64,000 nt of DNA from CAVAWX01 sp963642995 (GTDB lineage Bacteria > Actinomycetota > Coriobacteriia > Coriobacteriales > QAMH01): positions 86,548 through 150,547 of the forward strand of contig CAVIIZ010000001.1 in NCBI GenBank assembly GCA_963642995.1, written 5' to 3'. Position numbers and translations under genes: made by a program. The notes beneath the pieces were generated by a model. That model made no database searches. It was not told the DNA's origin and worked only from the letters and a program-made list of their open reading frames with translations. This document shows, piece after piece, positions 10,107 to 19,518 of the stretch. Position 1 is the stretch's first letter. Every line of letters begins with the position of its first letter.

Positions 10107-11584
10107 AAGGCGTCGATCTCCTCGGCCGCGACGACGCGGTCGTCGAAGGGCAGTTTCTCGGTGCCCACCATCTGGTAGTCCTCGTGGCCTTTTCCGCATA
10201 TGAGCACGGCGTCGCCGCTTTGCGCAAGCGAGAGCGCGAGGCGTATGGCAGACCGGCGGTCGCGCTCGACATGCACGCGCGCGCCCGCTCCCTCCATGCC
10301 CGGAAGTATCTCGTCGATGATGGCCTGCGCGTCTTCGGTGCGCGGGTTGTCGGAGGTGACGACGGCGACGTCGGCCGCCAGCGCGGCCGCCCCCATCTTC
10401 GGGCGCTTGTCGCGGTCGCGGTCGCCCCCGCAGCCGAACACGCAGATGACGCGCCCCGGAGTGACGTCTGCCACGGCCGAGATCGCCTTGGCGACGGCAT
10501 CCGGCGTGTGCGCGTAGTCCACGAGCACGCCGAAGGGGGGCTGCTTTCCGCCGGCGCCCTGCACGCTTTGCATGCGGCCGGGGACCTGCGGCGACGAGGC
10601 GAGGGCCTCGCAGATGGCCTGCGGGGTGTAGCCCAAGGCCACGCCGACGCCGGCGCACACGAGGGCGTTTTCCACGTTGAAGCGCCCCACCAGCGGCAAG
10701 GCGAACTCGTCTTGGCGCTGTCCGCCGAAAGACAGCGTGAGAAGCGTCGTGTGCGGCGCGTAGACGGCGCGCTCCAAGTGCACGAAGGCCCCGCGGTCCG
10801 CGCCGACCGTCAAGACCTCGAAGCCGGCCTGCGCGCACATCTGCACGAGGCGCCTGCCGTGCTCGTGGTCGATGCAGACGACGCGCGCGCCCACCTCGTG
10901 CTCGGTGAACAGGCGCGCCTTGGCCGCGAAGTACGACTCCATGGTCTTGTGGTAGTCGAGGTGGTCTTGGGAGAGGTTGGTGAAGGCCGCGACGGCAAAA
11001 CGCGTGCCCGCGATGCGGTCCAAGTCGATGGCATGGCTGGACACCTCCAACGCGGCCACGCCCACGCCCGCGTCCGCCATGTCCGAGAGCAGCGCCTGCA
11101 AGTCGCGGCTCTCCGGCGTGGTGCGCAGCGAGGGGCGGCGCTCGTCTGCCACGTGCACCTCGACCGTGCCCACGAGGCCGGTCTTCACGTGCGCGGCGCA
11201 CGCGGCCATATGCTCGACGAGGAAGGCCGTCGTCGTCTTGCCGTTGGTGCCGGTGACGCCTACGAGGGAAAGCCTTTCGGAGGGGCGGCCGAAGAAGTTC
11301 GCCGCGCACAAGGCCAGCGCGCGCCGCGTGTCCTCCACCAGTATCTGGGGCACGTCGCAATCCTCGAGACGGCGCTGCACCACGAGGGCGGAGGCTCCCG
11401 CGGCGACGGCGGCACGTGCGAAATCGTGCCCGTCGACGCGCGTGCCCGGCACGCAGAAAAACAGCGACCCCGGCTTCACCTCCGAGGAGGCGTAGACGAC
11501 GTCGGCGACGCGCAGGCCGTCGATGCTGCCGTGCACGACGTCGTGGCCGATGCCGGAGAAGACCTTCTCGATTGCAAGCTGCAT
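10103..11584 (-). CDS. murE: UDP-MurNAc-dipeptide--meso-DAP ligase MurE
   Basis: Adds the third stem residue. VGVTGTNGKTTTAFLVEHM is the ATP loop; TTPESRDLQALL and EVSSHAIDLDRI are MurE signatures. The substrate motif DNPR falls at residues 412-415. In this family DNPR marks meso-diaminopimelate specificity, while lysine-adding enzymes carry other residues there, so the wall is predicted to be mDAP type. The ATG at 11584 has AAAGGGAAAAAGG upstream and gives 493 residues; a longer reading frame back to 11629 has no good ribosome site. Confidence 0.95.
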   Translation of the reverse strand: MQLAIEKVFSGIGHDVVHGSIDGLRVADVVYASSEVKPGSLFFCVPGTRVDGHDFARAAVAAGASALVVQRRLEDCDVPQILVEDTRRALALCAANFFGRPSERLSLVGVTGTNGKTTTAFLVEHMAACAAHVKTGLVGTVEVHVADERRPSLRTTPESRDLQALLSDMADAGVGVAALEVSSHAIDLDRIAGTRFAVAAFTNLSQDHLDYHKTMESYFAAKARLFTEHEVGARVVCIDHEHGRRLVQMCAQAGFEVLTVGADRGAFVHLERAVYAPHTTLLTLSFGGQRQDEFALPLVGRFNVENALVCAGVGVALGYTPQAICEALASSPQVPGRMQSVQGAGGKQPPFGVLVDYAHTPDAVAKAISAVADVTPGRVICVFGCGGDRDRDKRPKMGAAALAADVAVVTSDNPRTEDAQAIIDEILPGMEGAGARVHVERDRRSAIRLALSLAQSGDAVLICGKGHEDYQMVGTEKLPFDDRVVAAEEIDAL

Positions 11585-11637
11585 GCCTTTTTCCCTTTGC
11601 CGCCTTTTCCCGGTTTGCCCGAAATCCAAACGAGTAT

Positions 11638-13446
11638 TTAACTTCTATCGGGGCTGATTTGGTAGCACCCGATGGCAAACGACATGATATCGGCAAAAAC
11701 AGGGCCGCACACCGGCCCTCCGCCCTCCTCCGTCTTGGGCTCTTCCACCGTCACGATGCACACGAGGTCGCTCGTGGATCCTTCGAGCCAGCCGGCAAAC
11801 GACACGATGTAGGCGCCCTGGCGGTACTTTCCCGTGTTGTCGGCCACCTCGGCGGTGCCCGTCTTTCCCACCACGTCGAAGCCCTCTATGGCCGCGTCTG
11901 CCCCCGTGCCCTCCTCGCTTGCCACCACCTCGCGCAACATGTCGCTGACCTGCGCGCACACATCGGCGTCGCATGCCGTGGAGGTGGCGGAGAACTTCTG
12001 CGCGTACTCGCGCGAGGCCTCCTCGTCTTGGACCACCTCGGTGAGGAAGTGCGGCGTGCGCAAGGTGCCGCCCTGCTCCAGGGCGCAGTAGGCGCGCGCC
12101 ATCTGCAGGGCGCTCGTGCTCAGGCCCTGCCCGAAGGTGATGTTGGCCTCCTGCACGCCGTCCCAGTCCGAGGCCTGCTCCAGCAGACCGGAGACGACGC
12201 CCGGGAAGTCCGTCTCGGGCTTGACGCCTATCCCGAAGGCCTTGTAGGTCTCGCGCAGCTGCTCGTTGGACAGCGTCTCGCCGGCTTTCACCATGCCGAT
12301 GTTGGAGCTTTGCGCGACGATGGACGAGAGGGTCATCTCCGTGTCGCCGTGCTCGTGCGAGTCGGTCACCGTGGAATCGTAGACCTGCAGCGCGGAGGGG
12401 ACGGAAAACACGGTGTCGGGCGTCGCGTCCGTGTGCTCGAGGACCGCCGCGGCGGTGAGGGCCTTGAAAGTCGAGCCCGGCTCGTAGGAGTCGTCCACGC
12501 TCCAGATCTTGCCCACGTCCCTGTCCCAAGACGTCTTCGCGCCCGTCGTCTCTCCCCCCTGCGCGCCTCCCTGCGCCTTCGCGTCTGCGCCTTCGGCCGT
12601 CTCCTCTTTTCGGGTGAACGAGCATGCCGCGTATATCTCGCCCGTCGCCGCATCCACCACCGTGGCAGAGCCGCCCTCGGCCTTGTAGCCCTCGACGGCC
12701 GACAGCAGGCTCGTCTCGCAGCGCTGCTGCAGCTTTATGTCGATGGAGGTCTTGATGGAGGTGCCGGATCCGTCCGAGGCGTCCGCGCCGTTCGTGGCGC
12801 CGACCATCGGGATGCCCTTCAGCCCCTGCGTGACGTCGCTTGCGTCGCTCGAGCCGGACAAGATGTCGTTGTATTGCATCTCGAGGCCGGCGATGCCGTT
12901 GCCGTCCACGTCGATGGAGCCTATCACCTGCGTGCCGGTCTCGTCGTTGGGGTAGACGCGCTTGCTGTCGGCCAGGTAGTGGACGCCCGCGAGGTTCTTG
13001 GACTTCAGCTCCTCTTTCAAGGCCTGGGCCACGTCGGCGTCGGCCTTGCGCTTGATGTAGACGAAGGAGGTATCGGGCGTCGTCACCAGCGACAGGCAGT
13101 CCGCGTAGGCGAGTTTGTAGGGCTCTTCGAGATGGGAGGCCAGCACGCGCGCGACCTTCTCGGCGTCTGTTATCTCGCCCGGGTCGGCGTAGATGGTCGT
13201 GGCGTCGACGCTGGCCGCGATGGTCTCGCCGTTGCGGTCGTAGATGGTGCCGCGCTTCACGGTCTGCACGACCTCGGCGGTGTGCGAGTCGCGGGCCTTT
13301 CGCGCGTTCTCGTCGGCGTCGATCACCTGCACCCACACGAGACGGGCCACGATGGCGCTGAACAGCACGGCGAACACCAAAAGTATCGTCCAGTCGCGCG
13401 TGGACGGCGCCCTCTCGAATATCGTTGTGCTCTTCTCGCGTGCCAT
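11638..13446 (-). CDS. ftsI: Septal transpeptidase FtsI / PBP2b-type penicillin-binding protein
   Basis: Class B penicillin-binding protein that cross-links septal peptidoglycan with FtsW. An N-terminal helix (WTILLVFAVLFSAIVARLVW) is followed by the RGTIYDRNGETIA dimerisation segment. The transpeptidase domain has its three motifs: SxxK (Ser325-Thr-Phe-Lys328), SSN near residue 388, and KTG at Lys528. Residues ~277-302 hold a Gly/Ala/Glu-rich insertion. Length 602. The upstream ribosome site is weak; the gene follows ftsL by 28 bases. Confidence 0.95.
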   Translation of the reverse strand: MAREKSTTIFERAPSTRDWTILLVFAVLFSAIVARLVWVQVIDADENARKARDSHTAEVVQTVKRGTIYDRNGETIAASVDATTIYADPGEITDAEKVARVLASHLEEPYKLAYADCLSLVTTPDTSFVYIKRKADADVAQALKEELKSKNLAGVHYLADSKRVYPNDETGTQVIGSIDVDGNGIAGLEMQYNDILSGSSDASDVTQGLKGIPMVGATNGADASDGSGTSIKTSIDIKLQQRCETSLLSAVEGYKAEGGSATVVDAATGEIYAACSFTRKEETAEGADAKAQGGAQGGETTGAKTSWDRDVGKIWSVDDSYEPGSTFKALTAAAVLEHTDATPDTVFSVPSALQVYDSTVTDSHEHGDTEMTLSSIVAQSSNIGMVKAGETLSNEQLRETYKAFGIGVKPETDFPGVVSGLLEQASDWDGVQEANITFGQGLSTSALQMARAYCALEQGGTLRTPHFLTEVVQDEEASREYAQKFSATSTACDADVCAQVSDMLREVVASEEGTGADAAIEGFDVVGKTGTAEVADNTGKYRQGAYIVSFAGWLEGSTSDLVCIVTVEEPKTEEGGGPVCGPVFADIMSFAIGCYQISPDRS

Positions 13447-13474
13447 ACGACGGCCCGAAGCGCTGCGCCGCGCC

Positions 13475-14101
13475 CTAGTCGCGGGCCGCGGCGGCGCGGG
13501 CGCTCTCGATTGTGCCGGACACGGATATCTTGCCGTTGGGAAAGGTCGCGATGCGAGGCGCGGCGTCCACCTCGATGAAGGCGGCGGCCGTGTCCACGCT
13601 CATGCCGAGGCCGGCGGCGGCGGACTCGAGGCGCGCGGGGCTCGTGAGCCGGGAGTGCTCGAGCTCCAGGTTGGTCGTGGAGGCCTGCGCGGTCTTTATC
13701 TGCCCGGCGAGGCGCTCGGTGTTGGCCATGGTCTGCAAGGTCGAGGCGTTCATCCACACGCTGGCGAAGGCGGCGCACGCGATTGCCGCGGCGCACGCTA
13801 TGACGGCTTTGAAGAGCAGGGACTGCGCGTAGCTGATGCCCGCGGGCTTGCGTCCCGCGCCGTCGTGGGCGCGCAGGCGGGGCTTGCGCCCGAGTTCGCG
13901 CACGCGCTCGCCGGTCCCGTGCGCCTCCTCGCGTTCGAGCCGCTCGAAGTCCACGGCCTCCGAGCCGTATGCATAGCGCGAGCGCGCATGTCCCGTGCGG
14001 CCCGCGTCCGCGCGCGTCTGTGCTCGCCGCGTCCGGCCGCTCGTCTGTGCCTCGCCGCGCCGCGAGCCGCTTGCCTGCGCCCGGTACGTGCCGCGTGCCA
14101 T
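13475..14101 (-). CDS. ftsL: FtsL-type bitopic cell division protein with basic N-terminal tail
   Basis: Position between rsmH and ftsI and topology identify it as FtsL; sequence is weakly conserved in this family. About 90 cytoplasmic residues, rich in Arg/Ser/Gly, precede one helix (~95-117, LLFKAVIACAAAIACAAFAS). A short coiled-coil-like segment (TERLAGQIKTAQASTTNLEL) and a LESAAAGLGM segment follow, as in the FtsL/DivIC fold. The ATG at 14101 is preceded by AAAGGAGGTG, close to the ideal Shine-Dalgarno, so a longer reading to 14158 is unlikely. Length 208 residues. Confidence 0.82.
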   Translation of the reverse strand: MARGTYRAQASGSRRGEAQTSGRTRRAQTRADAGRTGHARSRYAYGSEAVDFERLEREEAHGTGERVRELGRKPRLRAHDGAGRKPAGISYAQSLLFKAVIACAAAIACAAFASVWMNASTLQTMANTERLAGQIKTAQASTTNLELEHSRLTSPARLESAAAGLGMSVDTAAAFIEVDAAPRIATFPNGKISVSGTIESARAAAARD

Positions 14102-14176
14102 CTCGTGCACCTCCTTTCCTCCTCGCCTGTCCGTTTCGCGAAAACGCGCCCCTCGCACCTGCGCCGCGCGTCTTCG

Positions 14177-15127
14177 CTACAGCTTTCTCGCCGCCCGCAG
14201 AAGCGCGCTTCGCGCCCTCGGGTTCTCTTCGATTTCGGCTGCCGACGCATGCACCGGCTTGCGCGTCAGCACCTCGAGCACCGGCTTTCTCCCGCACGCG
14301 CACACCGGCAAATCCGGCGGGCACGTGCATGGCCTCTGCGCCTTGCGAAAGCTCTCCTTCACGATGCGGTCTTCGAGCGAGTGGTAGCTGATGACCGCGA
14401 TGCGCCCGCCCGGGTTCAGCCAGCGTATGGCCGCGTCCAGGCCTTCGGCAAGCGCGTCGAGCTCGTGGTTCACCTCTATGCGCAGCGCCTGGAAGGTGCG
14501 CTTTGCCGGGTGCCCGCCCTCGCGTCGGGCGGCGGCGGGAATCGCGCGCTTCACGATGTCGACGAGTTGGAAGGTGGTCTTGACGGGATGCCCGCGCCGC
14601 TCGTCGCACACGAATCGAGCGATGCGGGCAGCCCACTTCTCCTCGCCGTACGCGGACAGCACGCGCGCGAGCTCTTCTTGGGAGCAGCTCGCGAGCACGT
14701 CCGCGGCGGTGGTCGTCTGCGTCTTCGGGTCCATGCGCATGTCGAGCGGGGCGTCCGCGCGATACGAAAAGCCGCGCTCGCCGAAATCGAACTGCGGAGA
14801 GCTCACCCCCAAGTCGAGCAAGACCGCGTCGACGCCGGGCACGGCAGCCTCTGCGAGCAAGTCGTCTATATGGGAGAAATTCCCCTTCAACAAGACGGGC
14901 TCGTCGGAAAGGCCCGAGTCGGCCAGTGCCTGGCGCGCCGCCGCAAGAGCCGCATCGTCTTGGTCGATGCCGAAAAGCAGGCCATCCGGCGCAATCGCGC
15001 GCGCGCAGGCCCTCGCGTGCCCCGCGCCTCCCAACGTGCAGTCCAGGTAGACATCACCCGGATGCAAGTCGAGCGCGCCGAGCACCTCCTCCAACATGAC
15101 GGGGGTGTGCCGGTATTCGCGTTTCAA
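14177..15127 (-). CDS. rsmH: 16S rRNA (cytosine-1402 N4)-methyltransferase RsmH
   Basis: SAM-dependent methyltransferase acting on C1402 of 16S rRNA. HTPVMLEEVLGAL begins the family fold, DCTLGGAGHA is the SAM loop, VDAVLLDLGVSSPQFD and FSYRADAPLDMRMD follow, and ISYHSLEDRIVK is the C-terminal signature. No ATG fits. A TTG at 15127 gives 316 residues, the family length; a CTG at 15139, overlapping the mraZ stop, is the other choice. No Shine-Dalgarno is visible, so coupling to mraZ is likely. Confidence 0.93.
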   Translation of the reverse strand: MKREYRHTPVMLEEVLGALDLHPGDVYLDCTLGGAGHARACARAIAPDGLLFGIDQDDAALAAARQALADSGLSDEPVLLKGNFSHIDDLLAEAAVPGVDAVLLDLGVSSPQFDFGERGFSYRADAPLDMRMDPKTQTTTAADVLASCSQEELARVLSAYGEEKWAARIARFVCDERRGHPVKTTFQLVDIVKRAIPAAARREGGHPAKRTFQALRIEVNHELDALAEGLDAAIRWLNPGGRIAVISYHSLEDRIVKESFRKAQRPCTCPPDLPVCACGRKPVLEVLTRKPVHASAAEIEENPRARSALLRAARKL

Positions 15128-15135
15128 CGTGCTGC

Positions 15136-15561
15136 TCAGTCTTCGAGGAGGTCGTCGATGGAAAACGAATCGTCGTGATCTGCGAACTTCCGCGAATCCC
15201 AAAGCTCGATGTGGTCGTCGTTGCCGGTGACGGTCACGTCTTTTTCGATCGAAGCCCGCACGCGCTGCTTGGCCGGGATCTTCACGCGGCCGGCGGCGTC
15301 GATGCTCACGCTTTCAGCCGAACGCGTGAGCGCCGAGCGAAGCTCGATGTGCGCGCGTTTGCGGGGGTCGTAGCCGCCCTCTTCTTTCGGGAAGAAGGAG
15401 TCCACCCAGTCGAGGAACGCCCCTTCGGAGAAGACGTAGAGGGCGTCGTCGAATCCGGGGACGATCACGACCTCGTCCGGCAGCGCCTTGCGCATCTTGG
15501 CGGGAAGCGACAGGCGCCCCTTGTCGTCGACGGACCGCTCGTCCGTGCCGAAGAAACGCAT
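15136..15561 (-). CDS. mraZ: Transcriptional regulator MraZ
   Basis: DNA-binding double SpoVT/AbrB-fold protein that binds TGGGN repeats and controls the dcw cluster. MRFFGTDERSVDDKGRLSLP and the second-half DAAGRVKIPAKQRV are the two swapped-hairpin motifs. Length is 141 residues with the ATG at 15561, which follows GGGGGAGGTGG. It is the first gene of the cluster, and its own promoter carries TGGGN boxes (15641-15698). Confidence 0.97.
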   Translation of the reverse strand: MRFFGTDERSVDDKGRLSLPAKMRKALPDEVVIVPGFDDALYVFSEGAFLDWVDSFFPKEEGGYDPRKRAHIELRSALTRSAESVSIDAAGRVKIPAKQRVRASIEKDVTVTGNDDHIELWDSRKFADHDDSFSIDDLLED

Positions 15562-15640
15562 GTGCCACCTCCCCCGCGCAAGCAAGCTTCTAAGAGCAGC
15601 CCCCCGTGCTGTGATTAGGCTTCGGTTGAGGGGCTGCGTT

Positions 15641-15698
15641 TGGGAATATATCCCATTTTCCCCCACCTCTCAACACATTTTTCCCACCCATCTCCCCA
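15641..15698 (-). promoter_or_regulatory. dcw promoter with MraZ-type TGGGN operator boxes
   Basis: On the reverse strand TTGAGA (15668-15673) and TATATT (15645-15650) are separated by exactly 17 bases, a standard sigma-70-type promoter, with a leader of about 75 bases to mraZ. TGGGN pentamers lie at 15651-15655 and 15661-15665, both between -35 and -10 and ten bases apart start to start, and again at 15682-15686, 15686-15690 and 15694-15698. The -10 also sits in a perfect palindrome, TGGGAATATATCCCA. MraZ is known to bind direct TGGGN repeats, so autoregulation is the natural reading. I see nothing gene-like in the rest of the 380-base gap to tgt (15562-15942). Confidence 0.85.
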
Positions 15699-15893
15699 AA
15701 GGCCACCTCGAAGGGCATGCACGTCCCTCCCCTCGGCGAGTTTTGGCGCAACATCTTGTGCATGGTGAAAAACGCGGCACAACCCCTAGCCCGCGCGCCG
15801 CGGTGGGAGGCCGTGGGAGATTTTTTCGTGAAGACGGCGCGGACGCGGACGCCACGCCCGAAACCGCCCCCGAAAAAGGCGGCGCGCGAGGAG

Positions 15894-15914
15894 AAACCCC
15901 GCAGGAGGTGCGGG
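15894..15914 (-). terminator. Possible terminator after tgt
   Basis: Reading the reverse strand, CCCGCA and TGCGGG pair around a CCTCC loop and are followed by GTTTC. It lies about 30 bases beyond the tgt stop. The stem is short and the T-run weak. Confidence 0.4.
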
Positions 15915-15942
15915 CGGCGGGCGCGGCGGCAGCGGGCGAAGA

Positions 15943-17073
<1,131 letters not shown>

Positions 17074-18228
17074 CTACAGCAAAAGCATCGCGTCGCCGAA
17101 GCTGAAGAAACGGTACCCCTCGCGCTTGGCCGTCTCGTAGGCGCCCATGATGCGCGCGCGCCCCGAAAACGCCGAGACGAGCATCACGAGCGTCGAGCGC
17201 GGGACGTGGAAGTTCGTGACGATGGCGTCCACCACCTTGAACTCGTATCCGGGCAAGATGAACAGGTCGGTGGCCGCGCGGCGACACGGCTCGACCTCGC
17301 CCGTCGCGGCGGCGGCGGACTCCAGCGAGCGCACCGAGGTCGTGCCCACGGCGATCACGCGCCCGCCCGCGGCGCGGGTCTCGGCCACCGCCCGCGCGGT
17401 CTCGTCCGGCACCGTGTAGCGCTCCGTGTGCATGGCGTGCTCTTGCGGGTCGTCTTCTTCCACGAGGCGGAAAGTGTCCAGCCCCACCTCCAGGTCCACC
17501 TGCGCGAAGCGCGCGCCCGCGTCCTTCACGCGCGCGATCAGCTCCTCGGTGAAGTGCAAGCCGGCCGTCGGCGCGGCGGCGCTTCTCTCCTCCTTGGCGT
17601 AGACCGTCTGGTAGAGCTCCTCGTCGCCGGCGTAGTCCTTGATATAGGGCGGCAGGGGCGTGTGGCCCAGCTCGTGGAGCGCGGAGGCCACATCGCGGGC
17701 GGGCGCGCCCTCGGGCAGGGTGAAGCGGACGGCGCGGCTGCCGTTGTCGCAGTCGATGCCCACCACCTCGCCGAGCAGAAGCGGCGCGTCCGAACTCTCG
17801 GAGCCTTCGGGATCCTCGCCGTCTCTCCCGCCGGCCTTTCCGCCTTGCGCATCGCCGGCTTCGCGCACGCCGTCGCCTGCGCGAAACTCGATGCGCGCCC
17901 CCGGCTTCAAGCGCTTGCCCGGACGCACCATGCAGTTCCAGGTCTGCTCGAAGGCGTCTTTTCGCGCATTCGCCACGCGATCGAGCAGCAGGCACTCGAC
18001 GCGCCCGCCCGTCGTCTTCCTCCCGAACAGGCGCGCGAGAAGCACGCGCGTGACGTTCACCACGAACAGGTCGCCCGGCCGCACATAGTCCACGATGTCG
18101 GAGAAGACGCGGTGCTCGAGGTGGCCGTCGCGGCCCAGCACCATGAGCTTGCACGAGTCGCGCGGCACGGCGGGCGTTTGCGCTATGCAGGTTTCGGGAA
18201 GGTCGTAGTCGAAATCGTCGGTCTTCAT
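17074..18228 (-). CDS. queA: S-adenosylmethionine:tRNA ribosyltransferase-isomerase QueA
   Basis: Converts preQ1-tRNA to epoxyqueuosine-tRNA using the ribosyl group of SAM. DFDYDLPETCIAQTPA opens the protein and AAPTAGLHFTEELI, VGLDTFRLV and VGTTSVRSLES are QueA signatures. Length 384; a hydrophilic insertion of about 30 residues (GDAQGGKAGGRDGEDPEG region, ~117-146) lengthens the usual ~345. GAGGAG precedes the ATG by about seven bases. It is the first gene of the queA-tgt pair, and TATCAT at 18253-18258 may be its -10. Confidence 0.96.
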   Translation of the reverse strand: MKTDDFDYDLPETCIAQTPAVPRDSCKLMVLGRDGHLEHRVFSDIVDYVRPGDLFVVNVTRVLLARLFGRKTTGGRVECLLLDRVANARKDAFEQTWNCMVRPGKRLKPGARIEFRAGDGVREAGDAQGGKAGGRDGEDPEGSESSDAPLLLGEVVGIDCDNGSRAVRFTLPEGAPARDVASALHELGHTPLPPYIKDYAGDEELYQTVYAKEERSAAAPTAGLHFTEELIARVKDAGARFAQVDLEVGLDTFRLVEEDDPQEHAMHTERYTVPDETARAVAETRAAGGRVIAVGTTSVRSLESAAAATGEVEPCRRAATDLFILPGYEFKVVDAIVTNFHVPRSTLVMLVSAFSGRARIMGAYETAKREGYRFFSFGDAMLLL

Positions 18229-18594
18229 CTGCTCTCCTCAACTGAATGCACGATGATAGCAAAAGGCCTTGCCGAACACGACGCGCTGTCGGACACGCTG
18301 CGCGGCGCGCAAAAACGGACATGGGGCGACGTTTCGGCGCCTCCGTTTGCGCGGCGCGGGCGATTTTGTGCAAAAAGGGATTTCCGGCGATGGAGAAAGG
18401 GGTGAATTCCGTCGCCCGAAGTCGGTAATTGCGCATCTAGCGTGCAAAAACAGGCTTCGGGTGTCGCCGAATGCCCCTTTTTGCGCAAAGCCGCCGCCAC
18501 ATGCCATGTGCGATACTTGCAGGCGAGCACGGCGTGCGGCGGCACGCGCGGCACGTGGGGAAAGCGCAGGGCGGAAGAAGGGGAGTCGACGGGC
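18229..18594. other. Divergent intergenic region queA/exonuclease III
   Basis: 366 bases without a convincing gene. Contents seen: a -10-like TATCAT on the reverse strand at 18253-18258 for queA; an imperfect inverted repeat pair at 18366-18380 and 18475-18489 (listed separately); and a shorter inverted pair CCCGAAG...CTTCGGG at about 18414-18460. Short reading frames cross it in several phases, with no ribosome site or protein-like composition. Confidence 0.6.
18366..18489. repeat. Long-spaced inverted repeat (possible palindromic intergenic element)
   Basis: TTTGTGCAAAAAGGG at 18366-18380 is matched, with one mismatch, by the reverse complement CCCTTTTTGCGCAAA at 18475-18489. The ~95 bases between hold a second inverted pair (CCCGAAG/CTTCGGG). 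The layout resembles a dispersed intergenic repeat or small non-autonomous element; no second copy is seen in this window. Confidence 0.4.
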
Positions 18595-19350
18595 ATGAAG
18601 TGCGTATCGTGGAACGTGAACGGGCTGAGGGCGGCGGCCAAGAAGGGCTTCGAGGAAAGCTTCCGCGCGCTCGACGCCGACGTCTTCGCCATCCAGGAAA
18701 CCAAGTTGCAGGCAGGACAAGAGCCCGTTTCCCCGGAGGGCTACCACGACTACTGGGCATATGCCGAGAAGAAGGGGTACTCGGGCACCGCCGTGTTCAG
18801 CCGCATCGAGCCGGAAGGCGTGGAACACGGCATCGGGGACGCGCGTTTCGACGCGGAAGGCCGCACGGTCGCGCTGGAGTTTCCCGACCTCTACTTCGTC
18901 TGCGTCTACACGCCCAACGCCCAGCACGGCCTGGCGCGCATAGACTTCCGCTGCGCGTTCGAGGACGCCTTTCGCGGCTACCTGACGGGCCTTGCCGCGA
19001 AAAAGCCCGTGGTCGTGTGCGGCGACATGAACGTGGCCCACGAGCCCATCGACCTGGCGCGGCCGAAGGAAAACGTGGGCAACGCCGGGTTTTCCGACGA
19101 GGAGCGCGGCAAATTCGACGAGCTGCTCGACGCCGGCTTCATCGACACCTTCCGCGAGCTGCACCCGGACGAGGCGGGCCGCTATTCGTGGTGGAGCTAC
19201 CGCATGAAGGCCCGCGAGCGCAACGTGGGGTGGCGCATCGACTACTTCCTGGCCAGCGAGTCGCTGCGCGATGCGCTGAAGGCCGCCGAGATCCACGACG
19301 ACGTGCACGGCAGCGACCACTGCCCGGTGAGCCTCGAGCTCGACCTTTGA
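18595..19350 (+). CDS. xth: Exodeoxyribonuclease III (AP endonuclease, ExoIII family)
   Basis: Base-excision repair nuclease that cuts at abasic sites. Catalytic motifs are in order: VSWNVNGLRA (residues 4-13), FAIQETKLQ (metal Glu), VCVYTPNAQ, VCGDMNVAH, GWRIDYF and the terminal SDHCPVSLEL (catalytic His/Asp). Length is 251 residues from the ATG at 18595, typical of the family. AAGGGGAG lies about 11 bases upstream. An in-frame extension to 18442 is rejected because the added residues do not belong to the fold. Confidence 0.96.
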   Translation: MKCVSWNVNGLRAAAKKGFEESFRALDADVFAIQETKLQAGQEPVSPEGYHDYWAYAEKKGYSGTAVFSRIEPEGVEHGIGDARFDAEGRTVALEFPDLYFVCVYTPNAQHGLARIDFRCAFEDAFRGYLTGLAAKKPVVVCGDMNVAHEPIDLARPKENVGNAGFSDEERGKFDELLDAGFIDTFRELHPDEAGRYSWWSYRMKARERNVGWRIDYFLASESLRDALKAAEIHDDVHGSDHCPVSLELDL

Positions 19351-19397
19351 GCCGCATCGCGCGGCGGCGCCCGGGAAGCGGAGAGCACGCCCGCAAG

Positions 19398-19417
19398 ACC
19401 CGAGACGAACGGGTTTT
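19398..19417 (+). terminator. Possible terminator between exonuclease III and lgt
   Basis: ACCCG and CGGGT pair around a seven-base loop and are followed by TTTT, 48 bases after the stop. The genes on either side converge, so it may serve the forward gene. Confidence 0.4.
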
Positions 19418-19518
19418 ACCGGAAAAGACGTCCGCGTTTCCCGAGGCCTTCGGCAAAGCGCGCAAGGCCTTGCAAGCAGATGTCGGAGAGCGCAAAGCGC
19501 CGAGGGGGCGCCTTGCCC

